Source: Chiua virens
Lineage: Eukaryota; Basidiomycota; Agaricomycetes; Boletales; Boletaceae
Length of the DNA: 64,000 nt
NCBI GenBank assembly: GCA_019787685.1
Contig: JAHNUO010000019.1
Span: 62,001-126,000, forward strand
Reading direction: 5' to 3'
The position numbers were made by a program, and so were the translations under genes. The notes beneath the pieces are model-generated. The model saw only the letters and a list, made by a program, of their open reading frames with translations, was not told the origin of the DNA and did no database searches. This document shows positions 1 through 13,460 of this stretch, in pieces (within the stretch, counting starts at the first letter, position 1; the number at the start of each line of letters is the position of its first letter).

Positions 1-3000
1 CTTGATTCCCTTCACGACCCGTGGAGCACAACTGCCAAAAACTTTTCAATTTGAGTTCGGGATTCCTGGGGAATAGTAACCCAATGTTGGAAGGACGTGT
101 GAACGGACCGTTTGACAAGTTCAATTTGAGTTCTATGGTCTATAGTAGGGGTGGTGAGCAATTGTGTCCGTGTTCGATTGTGCAATTGCCGCAGGATGTT
201 GACTTTTATCGGAGATACCCGAAGTTCCCTTGGAATCACGTATGACTCAGGCCCCACTCGGAATATTAATAGTACTCCTCGAACACTTCGATATTACTGT
301 AATGGAGTATCTACTCGAAAAAATGTCCTTGTCAGCATAGATGTCTCGTACATTCTGAATCGTGCCAAGTGACCAGATGCATGCCAATTTGAACCCGATA
401 CCAAGTTGAAAGATCATAAGTACGATGTGGCTCAAACAAGCGCAAGGCGAGATTCGCTATTGTCCTTCAGGCTTTCCACCGGCTCCTCTCCATCGTCGAT
501 GGGCTTTCCATTGTCACAACTCAAGTGCTGATGCACTTCCCTCTCGGCAAATATGACGATTTGGGACTACATTTTTTTAATGGCACCCAACCATACGTAG
601 GGATTTTTACTCACCAATGATTGTCGCTTTTTCGGAGAAGAATTGATGAAAGGTGAATGTGAGCCTCCGCTCCAAGTAGATACCCCGCTGAGCCCAAAGC
701 TATTGTCAGAGCGATCTCGTTGTTGAACAACATTTCGTTGATAATTTCGGAGATTCAGTCTGGAATTCCCAGTTAGAAAAAGGTACAAGGGAGCAGGGAT
801 ATTCAATACTGACGACATCAACAATGTGTTGGCGTACACTAGATCGTATTTGCATGCGCCTCGCGGTAGACGATTTCACCACGTACCTTTCATTTGCACC
901 ATCACAATCCCTAGAAAGAGTGTGCCATTTGGTTGCCCAAGCATCTAAATGTACTCGACTTAGTTCAGCTAATTATGTTTGATAGCGGTACGCACAGCAA
1001 CAAGATCCGCGACTTCGATGACTCTATAACAATAGTTAGTATCCGGCCAGCCTGGAACTAGTTGAAAGATTCAACTTACGCCGTCAGAGCGCCTGTTGCT
1101 ACACTATATGCTAAAAGGCGATTGATAAGTTGATCCGTCCTAAAGAAGCTTTTCAACAAGCATTCCAAACCACGGAAGAACTACTATACTGTTGTAGCCC
1201 TGATCTTTGAGAGTGAAGATAGTACGCCATCAAGGTTGCGCCCATGGTATCCTCCAAAATGCCGATTATCATAGTCGAGAGCACACTAGGCTGAATTCAG
1301 GCATTACGACACATTCAGCTAGAGAGAATGAGTTCACACACTGTTGACGCTTCTCGGAAAACTATCCAAGAATATGCATCGCGAACCCTGATAGGACCAC
1401 GGTAAAACAAACAGGATGGCATGGGAAGAGAAAGCGCTTACAGATAGGAGCAGCCTATGAGAGCGGCGACTATGTGATGTGAAATGAGACTGGAAGAAAG
1501 GGGAGCACTCGGGGTTACTCACTGACACGACCAGTAGCAAGAACTGCCTAGATTCACTCAGCCTCCAGCGACACTGGGCACAAACTTGTTGACCTACCAA
1601 AATACCCACAATCCATCTGTTTTGGCTAACTACACACTGCGTCAGGAACTCCAAGATGATTTGGAGAATTTCCCACTCACGAATCCAAATGCGCCAGGTG
1701 TAATACCTACATCCACTTCGTTAATCATCATCCAAGCGAGTTAGCTAGTGGCAACTTACAGGTTAACAAAATACGCAATTGTGAACTGGCACAGTAAATT
1801 AGGTGAATAGTCAGACGATCAGCCAGACGCAAACTAACCCCAACCACAAAAGTTCCCTAGAGTAGAACATACCAGTGATCAACGTTGAATATTAGGTGAC
1901 TATTCGAACTTACAATCATTTCCCTAGTTAATATCACCAACATGAATGAGTGTTTCTAAGTAAATGGATTTATCCTACCAATGAATATTTGAGAGGATTG
2001 CTTCGCTGCCAAATCCGACAATGAGATAGTGGTTGACCAAACTCATGACCAGCCCTGTGTGTAGCGTCTCCAATACCCTGTGCGATGTGAGTTGTCTGGT
2101 ACCAAATCAAATGAACCAGAGCATTTACCACAGAACGCCAACCTACGTAGTGGTTGTCCCATTAAACGTCGATAAAAACTCCCGGGAAACACGCACGAGT
2201 GCTTTAAGCCCAAGTCGATCCTTCGGGTAGTTCTGGGCATAAAAGACGACTTGAACGCAGGTTATCCCATAGATTCTATGTCGCACGAAAGTCAACGATC
2301 ACTAACAAATGTTTGGGACAGTGCACTCACATCATCGCAAACAGTGACCCGAAGAGAGTCGGCTGCATGAGTATTTCGATTTCGGTCTGAGGCATAGTTG
2401 ATGGCACTGCAGGTGGCGCTGACGGAAATCACTCCTGCGTGGCTGCCTGCCGAGCTGGGTAGCGTGGTTGGAGTGTTAATCACTGAGCGTCATCTCTGTT
2501 TTAGCATCATGAGAATGACTTTATTCTTATCACTGTGCGCCTCGGACGCCTTGGTCTTTTGTTGCATAAGGTATAAACAAACCTTTCCACATGGGGCAAT
2601 ATCACGGTCATGCGAATCAACTGAGATTGTGCCTTAAAATAGTGGCGTGTAAGCGACTTTGTGCCAACTGAATGAATCATTGAGTGATTATTCCCGGGTT
2701 CGTGGATAGTCGTTGAAGATGTTGACCCAGATCGGATATCCGATCTTGTTTCACGGTCCGGCTCGACGGCGAACTCCGCTACTTCACTTCACTCTGTTTC
2801 TCATTTCTCATGCACTGAGGTATCCACGGAAAATGTTTGTTTTAAGTCTTATACTACTCGTCGCCTGAGGCCTGAAGCTCGATGCTCCGACATTCAGGAT
2901 GAAGTCTCATAATCAGAGCAGTATGTACACTAGTACGTTCACAGCAAAATGTTTACTTAACCCATTTTATTCCTTATTTTTGCAGCAGTTTATGATCCGG

Positions 3001-3362
3001 AGCTTCAACTGTGGAATCTAAAGGAGAGACTCATGACTCCGGGCGCCGTGACGACGTGTTATTTTTGCCTGGATTATAAAGATATGATCAAAGTTATCCC
3101 ACGGAATGACTTCGAAACCCACTCAAGTGCATAGCAGATGTTGCTGTGTAGTATGACCTGCGGTGGGAATGGGAGCCAAAGGCCAAAAATGCTTCATATA
3201 CACGTGACGGCCTAATGTTGTCTATTGACTCTATTCTCAGCACATTATGGACACGTGTGTATTTGCGTTTTGATTATCCAGATCACTGCTCAATATTAAT
3301 GATCAGGAAAAGAACGTCATTCTGAACCCATTTTTAGCGCGGACGCAGCCATGATATAGTGT
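1..3362. other. Gene-poor stretch, nothing recognised
   Basis: Only short overlapping reading frames on both strands (none above about 106 codons), with no recognisable domain and no consistent chain of exons. It may be decayed repeat DNA. I could not match any part to a known element. Confidence 0.5.
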
Positions 3363-5408
3363 TTGAAAGGTAATCCTTCGGCGTTTACTTCCGCATCAGC
3401 CACTGAATCGATACAGATCTCTGCCATCGTCATGAAAGCAGTTTTACAATACCCAAGAGTTGACGGGTCCATGCTCCTTGGGGATATACTAGAATTTAAT
3501 GCAATCAACAACCCAGACGTCGCATTTTTCGTCTTTCCTGATGGTTCTGGCAGCCGACGCATCATTTCCCACCTCGATTTCTATCGAGCAAGTCACCGTG
3601 TTGCCCACTTGATCCACCAGCGTTTCCGGGAAGGAGAGAAAGTCGCTGTCTTCGCCAGGGTCGAAACCATTCTCCAGCATGCTTTAACTGTCGGAATGAT
3701 TCTTGCTGGTGTCATCGTACGCTCAATTTGAGACGTTCTTGGTTATCCCTGATGGTATCGTTATAGCCAGTGTTGATGTCATTCAAGATCCCAGCCGATT
3801 CGGTGACCAATTTGTTGCGGGCAATTTCTTGCCGTAATTTGATGGTGTCACGCGAGTCCTTGGGTGACCTGGTTGCGACCGTCGAGGCGGACTTCACAGC
3901 GGAAGAAAGCCTCCAGATTATGGGTGCCCCTTCAGTACTTCAAGTGTATCCCGAACTGGCACGCCAGTATGACGGCGAAGCACCGTTTCGGAAGTTCGAT
4001 ATTCCTGTCAGACGTCCTGCTCTAGAGGACGTTATGCTGTATCTCCACACCTCCGGCAGTACGGGATACCCCAAACCGATTCGACACACTCATCAGATGT
4101 TTTTGAACTGGTGTAATCAAGGTAGCTTCGTTTCTATACAAGAATGAACGAAGGTGCTGACAATCAGGTAGCGCCTGTTGCAGATCTCAAGACACTCGGC
4201 AAAACGATCGATCTTGGTACTATGGCACTTCCAGCTTTTCACATTAGTGGTCTGTACAATCAACTGTACGTGCCTATGGGCGCGCTCACAGCTACGTGTG
4301 TCTACGCTCCGATATCTGCCGAGGACCCCAAAGCTCTACCTACAGTTCCTGATGCCCATAACGTGCTCAGTTGTCTTAAAGTTACCAAAGCCAACGCGTT
4401 GGTGATATACCCTGCCATACTGGAGCTTTGGACATCTAGCGAGGAGTCCGCGGAGGCACTGAAGGTGATGCAATCGTTGGAATATATTGTATGTCGCATG
4501 TCCGCATGTCCGCAGTCCTCCATAACCACGTTGATCGGACTTCTTCCAGTCATACATTGGCAGCGCACTGTCGCCAAAGAGTGGTCGGATACTGTTAGAC
4601 GCGGGAGTGAAGTTCACCGGTGTTTATGCCACGAGTGAGATTGGTGCTCTCACTGCATCCTACCTGGACGACGCGGACTGGGAACACTGGCAATACGTCC
4701 GGTTCATCGATCCAAGTGGTGTTAGATGGGAGAAGAAGAGTGATCGACTGTATGAATGTCAAGTATTGGTAATTATTTCTGCCGTTTTTTGACGAACCTG
4801 CTTTGAAGGATCTCTTTAGGCAACCGACAAGCTTGCGGTTGCTGTAGAAAACCTCTCGGACGTACGAGGCTACGCGACGTCGGACCTTTTTGAAAAACAT
4901 CCCACAATTGAAGGCCTGTGGAAATAGTATGTCATCTCCCTCATACCCGCTTACTACTCACTTAAGATTCGAATCAGTGTTGGCCGATCAAAGAATCTAT
5001 TCATCATGTCCGACAAATCCGGTGTCATGATAGACACTATCGAGCTCGCGATTGCTGGAAATCGATATGTCAAATCGGCGAAAGCATTTCAGCATCAGCG
5101 CCGAATCGGGCTGCTTGTTGAACCTAGCGTAGAGTGGTACGATTCCGGAATGTACGATGAATACAACAACACTTCTTTTCTTGATGCTATATGGTGAGGA
5201 TATCTCATTCTACTAGAGTCCGATGGTTGGATTGACGATGACTAGGGCTGATGTTGAGACTGCCAACGAATCGCTGATCACTTACTCGGTCATCAATCGG
5301 GATCTCATCGTTGTCGCTACGAAGGACAAGCCGTTACGCCTATCTGCAAAGGGCACTGTCATGGATAGTAGCCTTGAAGATTATAAACGCGAAATATATT
5401 CACTGTAA
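3363..5408 (+). CDS. Stand-alone adenylation domain (NRPS-like reductase, truncated)
   Basis: Member of the acyl/aminoacyl-adenylate-forming superfamily, resembling the N-terminal A domain of basidiomycete NRPS-like (aminoadipate-reductase-type) enzymes, which activate a carboxylic acid with ATP. The A3 signature LHTSGSTGYPKPI is at 4055-4083. Later come a YATSEIGA motif (A5 region, near 4625), RGYATSDLF (A7 region, near 4868) and the A10-like lysine motif AKGTVM (near 5347). Exons are joined by short introns, for example about 5195-5247, which links ..LDAIW to ADVETANESL. The start may be 3363 or the in-frame ATG at 3432. After A10 the frame stops at 5408, and I see no carrier-protein or reductase domain in the next 5 kb, so it is far shorter than the usual multidomain enzyme. 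The A8 region reads GRSKNLFIMSDKSG where the family usually has an acidic residue after GR, so activity is uncertain. Exon borders are approximate. Confidence 0.7.
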
Positions 5409-7089
5409 GCACCGTCGTCGTTCAGCTGGCTCGAGTCCCAGTGACGAAATGTCACGCACAGGAATCTATTCACGTCTCCCGAGATCTTAGTGGCTTAGTG
5501 AATGTTTTGAAACAACTAAATCATAACAAGGGGTCATTGATCATATGAACTGTTTTATTGTTGGGACCCATCCGTCATGTTATAGTGTTGAAAAAAGACA
5601 CAAAATGTCGGCCACACGGTTATCCTGAGAGCACGATGTCAACAAGTCACTGGTGACTGGCCTGGAATCCCCGATATCGGAGTCTCGAATGTTGGAAGAG
5701 GAGAGGACCTACCACGACTCGGATTTTTGACACTGAGAGTACTAGATCCATGATGCGTGATCCCACTGGCACTTAGTATACACTATGTACCGGGTTGATC
5801 ATGTGATGGGTTTCGATTTCGGCAAAGTCAGGGTTGCTAGTATTTTCTTGTCGCTGATTGTAATGTTCACCGTCGCTGACTCGAACTGCGATTACGAACC
5901 TTGATGCCAGTGGCCATCTCACTCTTTGGTGCTCTCTACAGCTTCAAGCACCGTACTTCCAGACTCCAGGTTCTGGGTTCCAGCGCGAATACTAACAGCT
6001 ACAGCGGTTTGTAAAATTCTTGACAGTGATACTCTTAGTATGCGGATGTTGCTTACGTGTACTTGCAGCCGCATCAGATGATTCACAGCATCTCGGTAAG
6101 ATATCCATGTCTGAGGTCACTTGGCAAGCCAGTATTGTGGCCGATAATTTCCAGTCATCTCGTGGGCTGTTCCGGGCTATAAAGTTAGCTTCATGAACAT
6201 CAACACTCCGACGAACCCTGACTCTTGGCCAGCTTTCCCCAAGTCTCTGTTTTCGTACCCCACATGGACGTAGGATCAGCAGCTGAATATGCCCGAGTTG
6301 TGAATATTGTCCACATCGTTCGGATCTTCCACAGTCAGTCAGCCATCTGTCGCATATACCTTGCATATCGGTGACGTGTATCTGTTCAGTCGTTGGCGCC
6401 ATCATTGTCTTGTATGATCATGGTAGGTGTTCGCGTTGTCTGTGCTCATATTGTCGCTAACCTCTGGAAAGCCATCACACTCGATCGAGAAGTAAGGATT
6501 TGGATGCTATTGGAGATCTTAATGAACTGATAATTTCGCTGTTTAGATTGATCACATTTGGGTAGGCATACCGGGTTGGCAGTCTCGCAGATATCATTAA
6601 TGTGGCAATCGTGACGTTGTTTAGAACTACTCACTCACTGCTGGAAGTGTTATCTATATGCTCGTATGTCCCCCCGACTGCACGAACATCTTGTTTTCAG
6701 AATCTTACATTGTTTTTCAGATTCGTTTTATTGGTGACGCACTCGCCATGTAAGTCCGCCAGTGTGACCGCTTGTGATGTCACTAATACCATAGCTCTAG
6801 CTTAAATATCATTGGTAATTGCGCTCAGTCTATCGCGATCACGCTAGTTGATTTCTCCGTAGCTTTCCTCGGACCCATATCCAAAACACAGGCAGTAAGG
6901 TCTCTGAATCTTGCGTTTTCCACCTCTAACGAAACGATAGTTGTTCGTCTTCTTTTTATTGTCGATTCGGCCAATTAACAGAGCTTCTGCGTGAACAATC
7001 TTACGCACTGGCAGCTGTGAGCATATGTCAACCACTATTAATTCTTCTCTTCTCACTTTTTCTAAGGCGACCACTATTTCTCACTCCAG
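5409..7089. other. No gene seen
   Basis: Short frames on both strands without recognisable protein similarity. Some may be eroded parts of the 7TM fragment that follows. Confidence 0.4.
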
Positions 7090-7610
7090 TCGGGTCTTTC
7101 CATCTTGGTATTATTTCTGATCCAATGTGAGCAGGATATCATTTGCTCCCCTTGTTCATTACTAACCTCCACCAAGTGATACTCCAAGCTGGGTTGTACG
7201 CCTTGTACCTCCAATCACGGATTATCCTTGCCTTCATGACTTTCTGTTACCTGTGCGAGATAGCGATGACCTCAACTATAATCGGTTTATTTAATGGTCA
7301 TTCGCAAAGTACGTATTCGACTTTTCGCCCTCGGCCATTCATGTTCCACCATGCCATACTTATTTCGGAAATGTAGTCAAGAATGAGATTATGACAGGCT
7401 TAAATATTTGTGCCAACCTGGATCGCCTATCGCTTTTCGACCAAGTTACTTTTTGGTTGCCAGTGATCGTGTATCAAAGTATCTTATGTCTGCTCGCTGT
7501 ATGGCATGCATATGGTAACCGGACATCAGGATACCGCGCCAGGCCAGCGGGTGGCGCGCATATCGCAGATGCCCTTATCAAAGGTAACGTAAAGTACTTT
7601 GTCTGGTAAG
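7090..7610 (+). pseudogene. Fragment of a DUF6533-like 7TM protein gene
   Basis: Two frames (about 7143-7315 and 7391-7606) read like the second half of the basidiomycete DUF6533-type membrane proteins. The first has a LYALY-like helix followed by a hydrophobic helix (..ILAFMTFCYLCEIA..). The second has a cysteine-bearing loop, the helix ..FWLPVIVYQSILCLLAVWHAY.. and an ALIKGNVKYFV segment. They could be joined by an intron between about 7312 and 7390. I could not find the N-terminal helices upstream or the last helix downstream, so this looks like a partial, decayed copy. The family assignment is from memory of its typical pattern and is moderate at best. Confidence 0.45.
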
Positions 7611-8876
7611 CCTTATCTCCATCTTCCATCCACGAGGCCATGTGCCGACATACCTTTACGATAGGATGTTGTTGGCATGCATCATCAGCATGGTCCTAGA
7701 ACAATATCTTGGGGTGTGTACTGGTTCTCAGTTTTCATGCACAACATGCAGCCTAATGAACCTGTGCGCAGGCACGATGGATGGCGGTGTCAGAAGGTTA
7801 TCCAGCAGCTATGGATGCGGCGATCGGATGTCGAGTGATTTTGAATATTCGATCATCGCGAACATCACTGGTCCGGCATTCGGGGAGAGAAAGTCTCCAG
7901 GATGATGCGCCACTCATCCCCCACTCGACCCTGCAGTCACTGCCTCCAAGCCCAGTATAGGGTGGCGTAAGTATCCCATGCGTTCGATTTTTGGCGAGGA
8001 GCATGGGTGGACATGCAAACGTTCCTGTAGAATATTTGACAGTATGCTCGATGTAGTATCAGCAAGATAGTACGGACTCGGACAGCATTGTATCGATAGT
8101 AGTCCTGCAACCTTCTGAAGCAATCAGTTTGTATCAGATTAGATCACCAGTGCAGCCATACCTTACGGCCTTAACAATGTGACAAAAATCGTTGATAGAA
8201 AGGTGGCGAGAGCGGTATAATCATTGAGTCTGCCACGCTACTAGTGAGATCATACCTGATTGAGGTCAAGACGATTCTTATGCCGAGCGTCTAAGTGTTG
8301 AATATCGCGATTCGATAGAGTATCTTAGCTGTGCTCAAATGTCAGCTTAGCTGATTACTCTGAATCGAATCCCGTCGGACAGCGGCGTGCTGCATCCAAT
8401 TTATGTGATCTGGCCGATTACATCGGTTTTGCGTTTAAGTAACGTTCCCAATGCCATCACCGTCAATTGTGAGCAACGTTCCAACATGCCTTAAGCACCC
8501 ACCATTCATCGGCGGTATGTCGGGGCAAGTCATTTCCGAGCGATAAACAAATATCCTGAAGGGGAACCACCAGCTGAGGGACTGCCCCTCACTGTTCTGC
8601 TTGTCCCTATCCATAGTGCATTTGCAAGAGGCTGACGGTAATCTTTGTGATAATGTCCACCGCTCCCTTGGTCCAGATACGATCCACAATCTATGTAAAG
8701 AAAAATCAGATCATGTTAAAGCAAATTCGAGTGACACACCAGAACAGCACAAATATTAGCATCCTTGCCCGCCGCGCCTGTGTCCAACAATGACAAGGCT
8801 GGGGTTGCTGTCATGTTAATATGTAAGCTATTGTAACTCGATGACTAGACGACTACTTTGGGCTAATGTTATTCTA
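7611..8876. other. No gene seen
   Basis: Only short, unrecognised frames on both strands. Confidence 0.4.
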
Positions 8877-9330
8877 GTTTTGTTGACCGCGACATGTTTA
8901 TGAGGTATCGAGGTGGTGGAGTCGGCCATAACTTGAAGTCAATTCGCGAAGCAACACAGTGCCTCCTCGACGACCGGAACAAGCTTGACAACCAACCGTC
9001 CGCTCTCGAATGTGATGAATCACGATTCACCTACAGAGAACGGTGAGGACAATGATGACTGTAATATACCCACGGACGACTCGAGTAACTCGGAGCTTGA
9101 AGAGCCTGAGGGAGGGTCCAGTGATGAAGATGGATCGAAAATGGATGGCGCCGATCTCGGGGAAGCTCAGTGACTAGTTGATGATGAGCTTGGTGACGAG
9201 ATGGACAAGTACGGCTATACCGGACTGGACCAACTGCTGGATAGAGTGGATGAAGGTACCGAGATGCGCGGTGATGATGACACATCTCCAGTTTCCAGAT
9301 GACGAGCTTGAATATGCAGATCTCTAGTCT
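8877..9330 (+). mobile_element. C-terminal remnant of a basidiomycete transposase-like ORF
   Basis: In frame from 8878 the translation contains DMFMRYRGGGVGH followed by an REATQCLLDDR segment, then (after a frame change near 9040) an acidic Glu/Asp/Ser-rich tail and a YGYTGLDQLL motif. This order is typical of the 3' end of large basidiomycete transposon ORFs of the Plavaka/KDZ kind, where such a block ends the transposase-associated protein. It is interrupted by a stop at about 9042 and another at 9171. No upstream catalytic region or terminal repeats were found, so it is a dead fragment. The exact superfamily is an inference. Confidence 0.5.
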
Positions 9331-11040
9331 CGTATTTGTGTCCTCGTATACTCGCATGCCCTGTTTTGAATTGAATACACGACGTTTTCCAACTATTTAA
9401 ATACAAAGAAGAAATCATTTATGCTATGTCTGGCCAGCCCTAGCAAGGCCTGGGATAGATGTGACAGTTTCTCGCCAGCTGGCATGGATGCGACCTGTCT
9501 AGCTATGGCTTGCTAGATCTTGCTAGATGGTGGAGAAAGTCCAATGGAGTTTTGTGTACCTCTCACCAGATCTAGCAATGCCTTGTCAGAACCCTCGGGT
9601 TGTTCCAGTGCTGCGAGGTCACCCTAGGTTTAGGCGCGTTTGCTGATGGCATGCTCGGTGCTGGTCCCTTATTCGACTTACGAAGGCACAGGTATGCGTA
9701 CACCACGGTCATTCTGAATCGTTTTAGCTCTCCTTGCTGCAAATAGTAGGGTGCGATTATGAACGAACCTGCCCAGAATCAACAGCGGTGGTTGCGAGCC
9801 TGAGGGCAATTCGAGATTGGCCAAGGTTTACAACCCGTCACTCTATCTCCAACACTGTTCTCCAGTGGCGGCGTTCTCATGCTACATGACAGTGACATGT
9901 ACATCAGTCGACGAGCTCCCCTTTTTCATAAGTATGAGGCTGATGAAATGATGTACGCAGCAAGATCATGTCAACATTACAGTGGACTTTTGAAAACCGC
10001 TATGAGGAAAAGTGCGGCGGTGGTAAATTTTTCGTAAGTTGGCTGATTAACATCACCAAATACAGCCCCATGGGATTACCGATTGATACAATGGTAGGAC
10101 CTCGTTTCTGTTCATTAATATGCAGCTGTCGCTTGCTTTGAGCAAAGCAATCGGACCAGGAGTCAGACTGTGTCACCACTTATAGCATAGTTTGTTGCTT
10201 CGTTTTATGGTTATCCTCATTGACTCATCATGCATCAGTGCCCGGGCGGCGGCGAGAACGCAGAAGTTCTACAAACGTATACAGGATCCACAGCGTCATG
10301 ACCAGCTGTCACATGTCACTGGCGTCATATTCGGGATGGCATTTGTTCCACGGAATTTCGTCAGAACTTCAAAACGGTACCAAGTTGTCCCAGCAGTCCG
10401 AGTCATCCGCGTCAGCCGCATCAAATCTTGAAGTTCCAGGAACTCATTATCTCCGAAATTGCGTCGAGTTTCCGGCATGTGGCGCCGGCTCGGCTAGGTC
10501 ATTTGATTTTTGAATCACTCCTGTACCCAGTTAACAAGTATGTACAACTATCTTGTTGTCTTTAGCCTCCGCTTTCGAGCAGTTTCAGTACTTTGTTCCA
10601 TATCGAATGATTTCTGGGTATCCACAGTCACTGGAATTTGTCGCAGTCACCTCGCTGTGGTTACCATGATTCGCGATACGGCGACGGGCAGATTGATGAA
10701 GTTTGGGACGTGATGCATCGCTGTCTCTCTGGTATCACGAAACTCCTTAGTTAACCCATCTGGCTGTTCCAGATATCTGGGCTGGCTCCTCAAAACGGAA
10801 CAATATGCTAAATATGAGCATTTTAGTTCTCCAAAACCAATAGAACGCCGTTTTTTTTCAAGCGTACATCCCCACTAGCCAATTCACGTCGCAAAACGAC
10901 GTTTCATGTGCTTCTACAGCAATATGTTTCCCAATATAAGCGAGACACTCCCCCTCGTGAAATAGCACATAAATGCGCTCAGTTGTCGAGGTCAGAATCT
11001 TCATACCTGAGAGCAACATCTGATTCACCACCAAAAAATC
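9331..11040. other. No gene seen; short TAGCAAG-type repeats near 9.43-9.59 kb
   Basis: Between 9430 and 9590 the words CTAGCAAG and TTGCTAGAT recur in both orientations, which might be the worn terminus of the neighbouring element. Several short frames around 10.2-10.7 kb have no recognisable similarity. Confidence 0.35.
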
Positions 11041-12205
11041 ATGACCGTGCAACGCATACTCATTGACGATATTGGATACCACTTTCACACCCTCTATCTC
11101 TTTACCAAAAATGACATCATGACTGCCATTATACCTGTGGTAAGCCCTCCTACCAACGTCAATACTCTTGCTCACGTTTCATCCTATCAGACGTTATTTG
11201 CAGTCGCATCAGCGCCGCTGTGCAGTTTTAGTCACATCTTCCGTAGTGTCCTCTGGGTTTGGTTGCATGTCCTGCAGTTCAACCTTCCAAACCAGATCAA
11301 GGCACCTGAGGAGGACCGGGTCAACAAACCATGGAGGCCGATTCCTGCGGGGCGAGTCACGTTGTACAACGTGACCATTTTTCGGTGGCTTATCGTCCCA
11401 CTCTGCCTTGTGTACTCGTCGTTCTACAGCATTCAGTTGGTGTTTGCAAGCATCGAGATGCAATTATTCACACTGTGGTATAACGATCTCGGTGGTGACA
11501 GGCATTGGCTTTTGAAAAACATCCTTCCTGCGTTCATCTATGCCTTTACGGAACTAGGGGGCACCCTCAGCGCTGGTATGTTTCGACAATTCGTCGCTTG
11601 GAACAACGATAATCATATTATGAAACAGGCTGTGATCCTACTCGCGTTAGCGAAACTGCGAAACTCGCAGTTCAGCTCACCGTCGTGGTCTTCTCGTCCA
11701 CCTTGCAATGTCAAGATTTTAAAGATGTGGAAGGTGATCGCCTCACTGGCCGCCGCAGCATTCCAATTGTGTTCCCCGTCACGTCCCGATTCGTTGCTGG
11801 CTTCGGTCTCCCCATGTGGTCCCTTTTCCTGTGCTGGATCTGGGACATCGATTGGTTCTGTACTCTCGCCTTCGTCACGTATGGGGGTTTCGTCGGGGCA
11901 CGGTTTTTCTTCTTGCGCACACGCGATGCAGATAAGTGGTCGTGCAAGTATTACAGTGTAAGTCTGCGTGCTCTCCCCACGAATATGCATGAATGTGATG
12001 CATGTCAATCTCATCGGATGTCATAATGTGAATCTTAATGCTGATATCGTCGGCGGTTTCCCCCTCATAGATCTGGTTCTCACTTCACCACCTGTTGCCC
12101 GGCTACTGGAACTATTTACATGGCAGCGTCGTGTGTCGAGGCGGTACCCTTCTCCAAGATACTTGGGATTTGTTTACGGGTGCTTTGTTTTTGAAGGTAT
12201 TCTGA
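11041..12205 (+). CDS. UbiA-family prenyltransferase / UbiA-type terpene cyclase, copy 1
   Basis: Polytopic membrane protein of the UbiA superfamily, whose members transfer prenyl groups from prenyl diphosphates or, in some fungi, cyclise them. Model: exons 11041-11139, 11191-11575, 11629-11957 and 12071-12205, all GT..AG, giving 315 aa. The first Asp-rich region reads NQIKAPEEDRVNKPWRPIPAG, aligning with the usual NDxxDxxxD..RP motif but with alanine at the middle Asp position. The second motif is intact: DFKDVEGDR. Membrane helices lie between and after the motifs. The start ATG was chosen because it aligns with the paralogue 2.7 kb downstream; exons 2-4 have exactly the same lengths (385, 329, 135 nt) in both genes, so this is a tandem duplicate and looks functional. 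Substrate and product cannot be read from sequence. A UbiA-type sesquiterpene cyclase role is possible. Confidence 0.85.
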
Positions 12206-12589
12206 ACGGTTAGTAGTCATCAGCGATAACAAAGTTTCGACTCTGTATATTCGTAGCGTAACATGTTTGTTTGTTTCGGCTTGAACGCACTCAATTATCC
12301 TATGCAGCCCGTTACTTTTGACGGGAACTGTTTCAATATACTATTCCAAGTGTAAAACGACTCTATGAACTTGCACTCATGTCGCATGCCAGTGAGACCA
12401 CTGGTACGACGATTCCTCAGATTTTGAGTCAGATACTCCGAGCTAGTCTGTGTCTTGGAGATAAACTGGCTACTAGTATCATCAACTTGAATCATGGGTG
12501 ATCCGACAACGTTTCACAATTAACTCGTAAGACACTGGCATTTACACTTACCGCCTCGACACAACCTTTCTCTTGCGTGAGCAGTTACG

Positions 12590-13460
12590 CGAAGTTGGTG
12601 GTTAGGGTCTTCCCCAGCACAACGTTGAGTATTAGCCGTCGGACCAGTCTAGATCTCTTCAAAGTAAGTGGTCCGTGGGAAATTCTAATAAACAGTATGT
12701 TGACACAATTTTGACAGTTTATGTCGGAGACCAGCCTCGAGGGCGATGATAAAGGAACTCCGAGTCCGCGCATGCCAAATGCTGCACTGGCTGACATGGT
12801 CCCCAGAGAGGGATATGGAACGTTCCAGCAACGGAGTCGGCATGCTCACTTACTAAGGTGAGCATCCAATGACGTTCATGGCAAGCTCTTTTATTCATTA
12901 CGTCTCGGAGGCAAAATCAATTCTAACGTAAATCCTCTCTCACAGGCAGCGCCTTCTCTGTTCTCGAAGAAAGCAACAGCCATGCTCGTGCCGGTCACAT
13001 CATAGGACCGACCGAGATTGTCCTTGGGAATTATGAGCTTGATTTGGTTCCTTTTTCTCTCTGCTAAGGGACGCATTGAGGTTGTCCATTTTTGTTCCCT
13101 GATTTTGAGCTAATAGACTCCTTCATGAACCATTTGGATCCGACAGCTTCAAATCGAATGTCGTAGAATGCCCCGTTTTCTCTCCAAGGCCTGAGACGTT
13201 GTCAGGGAGGAGGATGAGTCCAAGGCTGGGCGCGGACCGAAGATCAGGCTTCAGGAATCGTGACGAGTGGTCGTATGTTGGGTCCACCGCGGGCACGTGA
13301 TCCGAGTCGGCCATTCATGGGGAAACAGCCTCCAGGTCCACCACGGGTGTTGGCACTGCGCTGAAATGGGCGAGGACGAACAGCGAGCGCTGCGACGTGG
13401 ACGAGCGATGTAGTGGAGGCAAAAGCGGAATCGGTGTCTCGCTTGCGTCGCTTGTTCAAA
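12590..13460 (+). other. Possible decayed coding region between the UbiA copies
   Basis: The plus strand shows coding-like pieces with plausible splice sites. A frame ends at a GTAAGT donor at 12664. An open stretch after a CAG near 12717 includes TSLEGDDKGTPSPRMPNAAL. A piece after 12950 includes HIIGPTEIVLGNYELDLV but ends in a stop. A more GC-rich block follows at 13.15-13.45 kb. I do not recognise the protein and cannot assemble a full frame. It may be an eroded gene. Confidence 0.25.
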
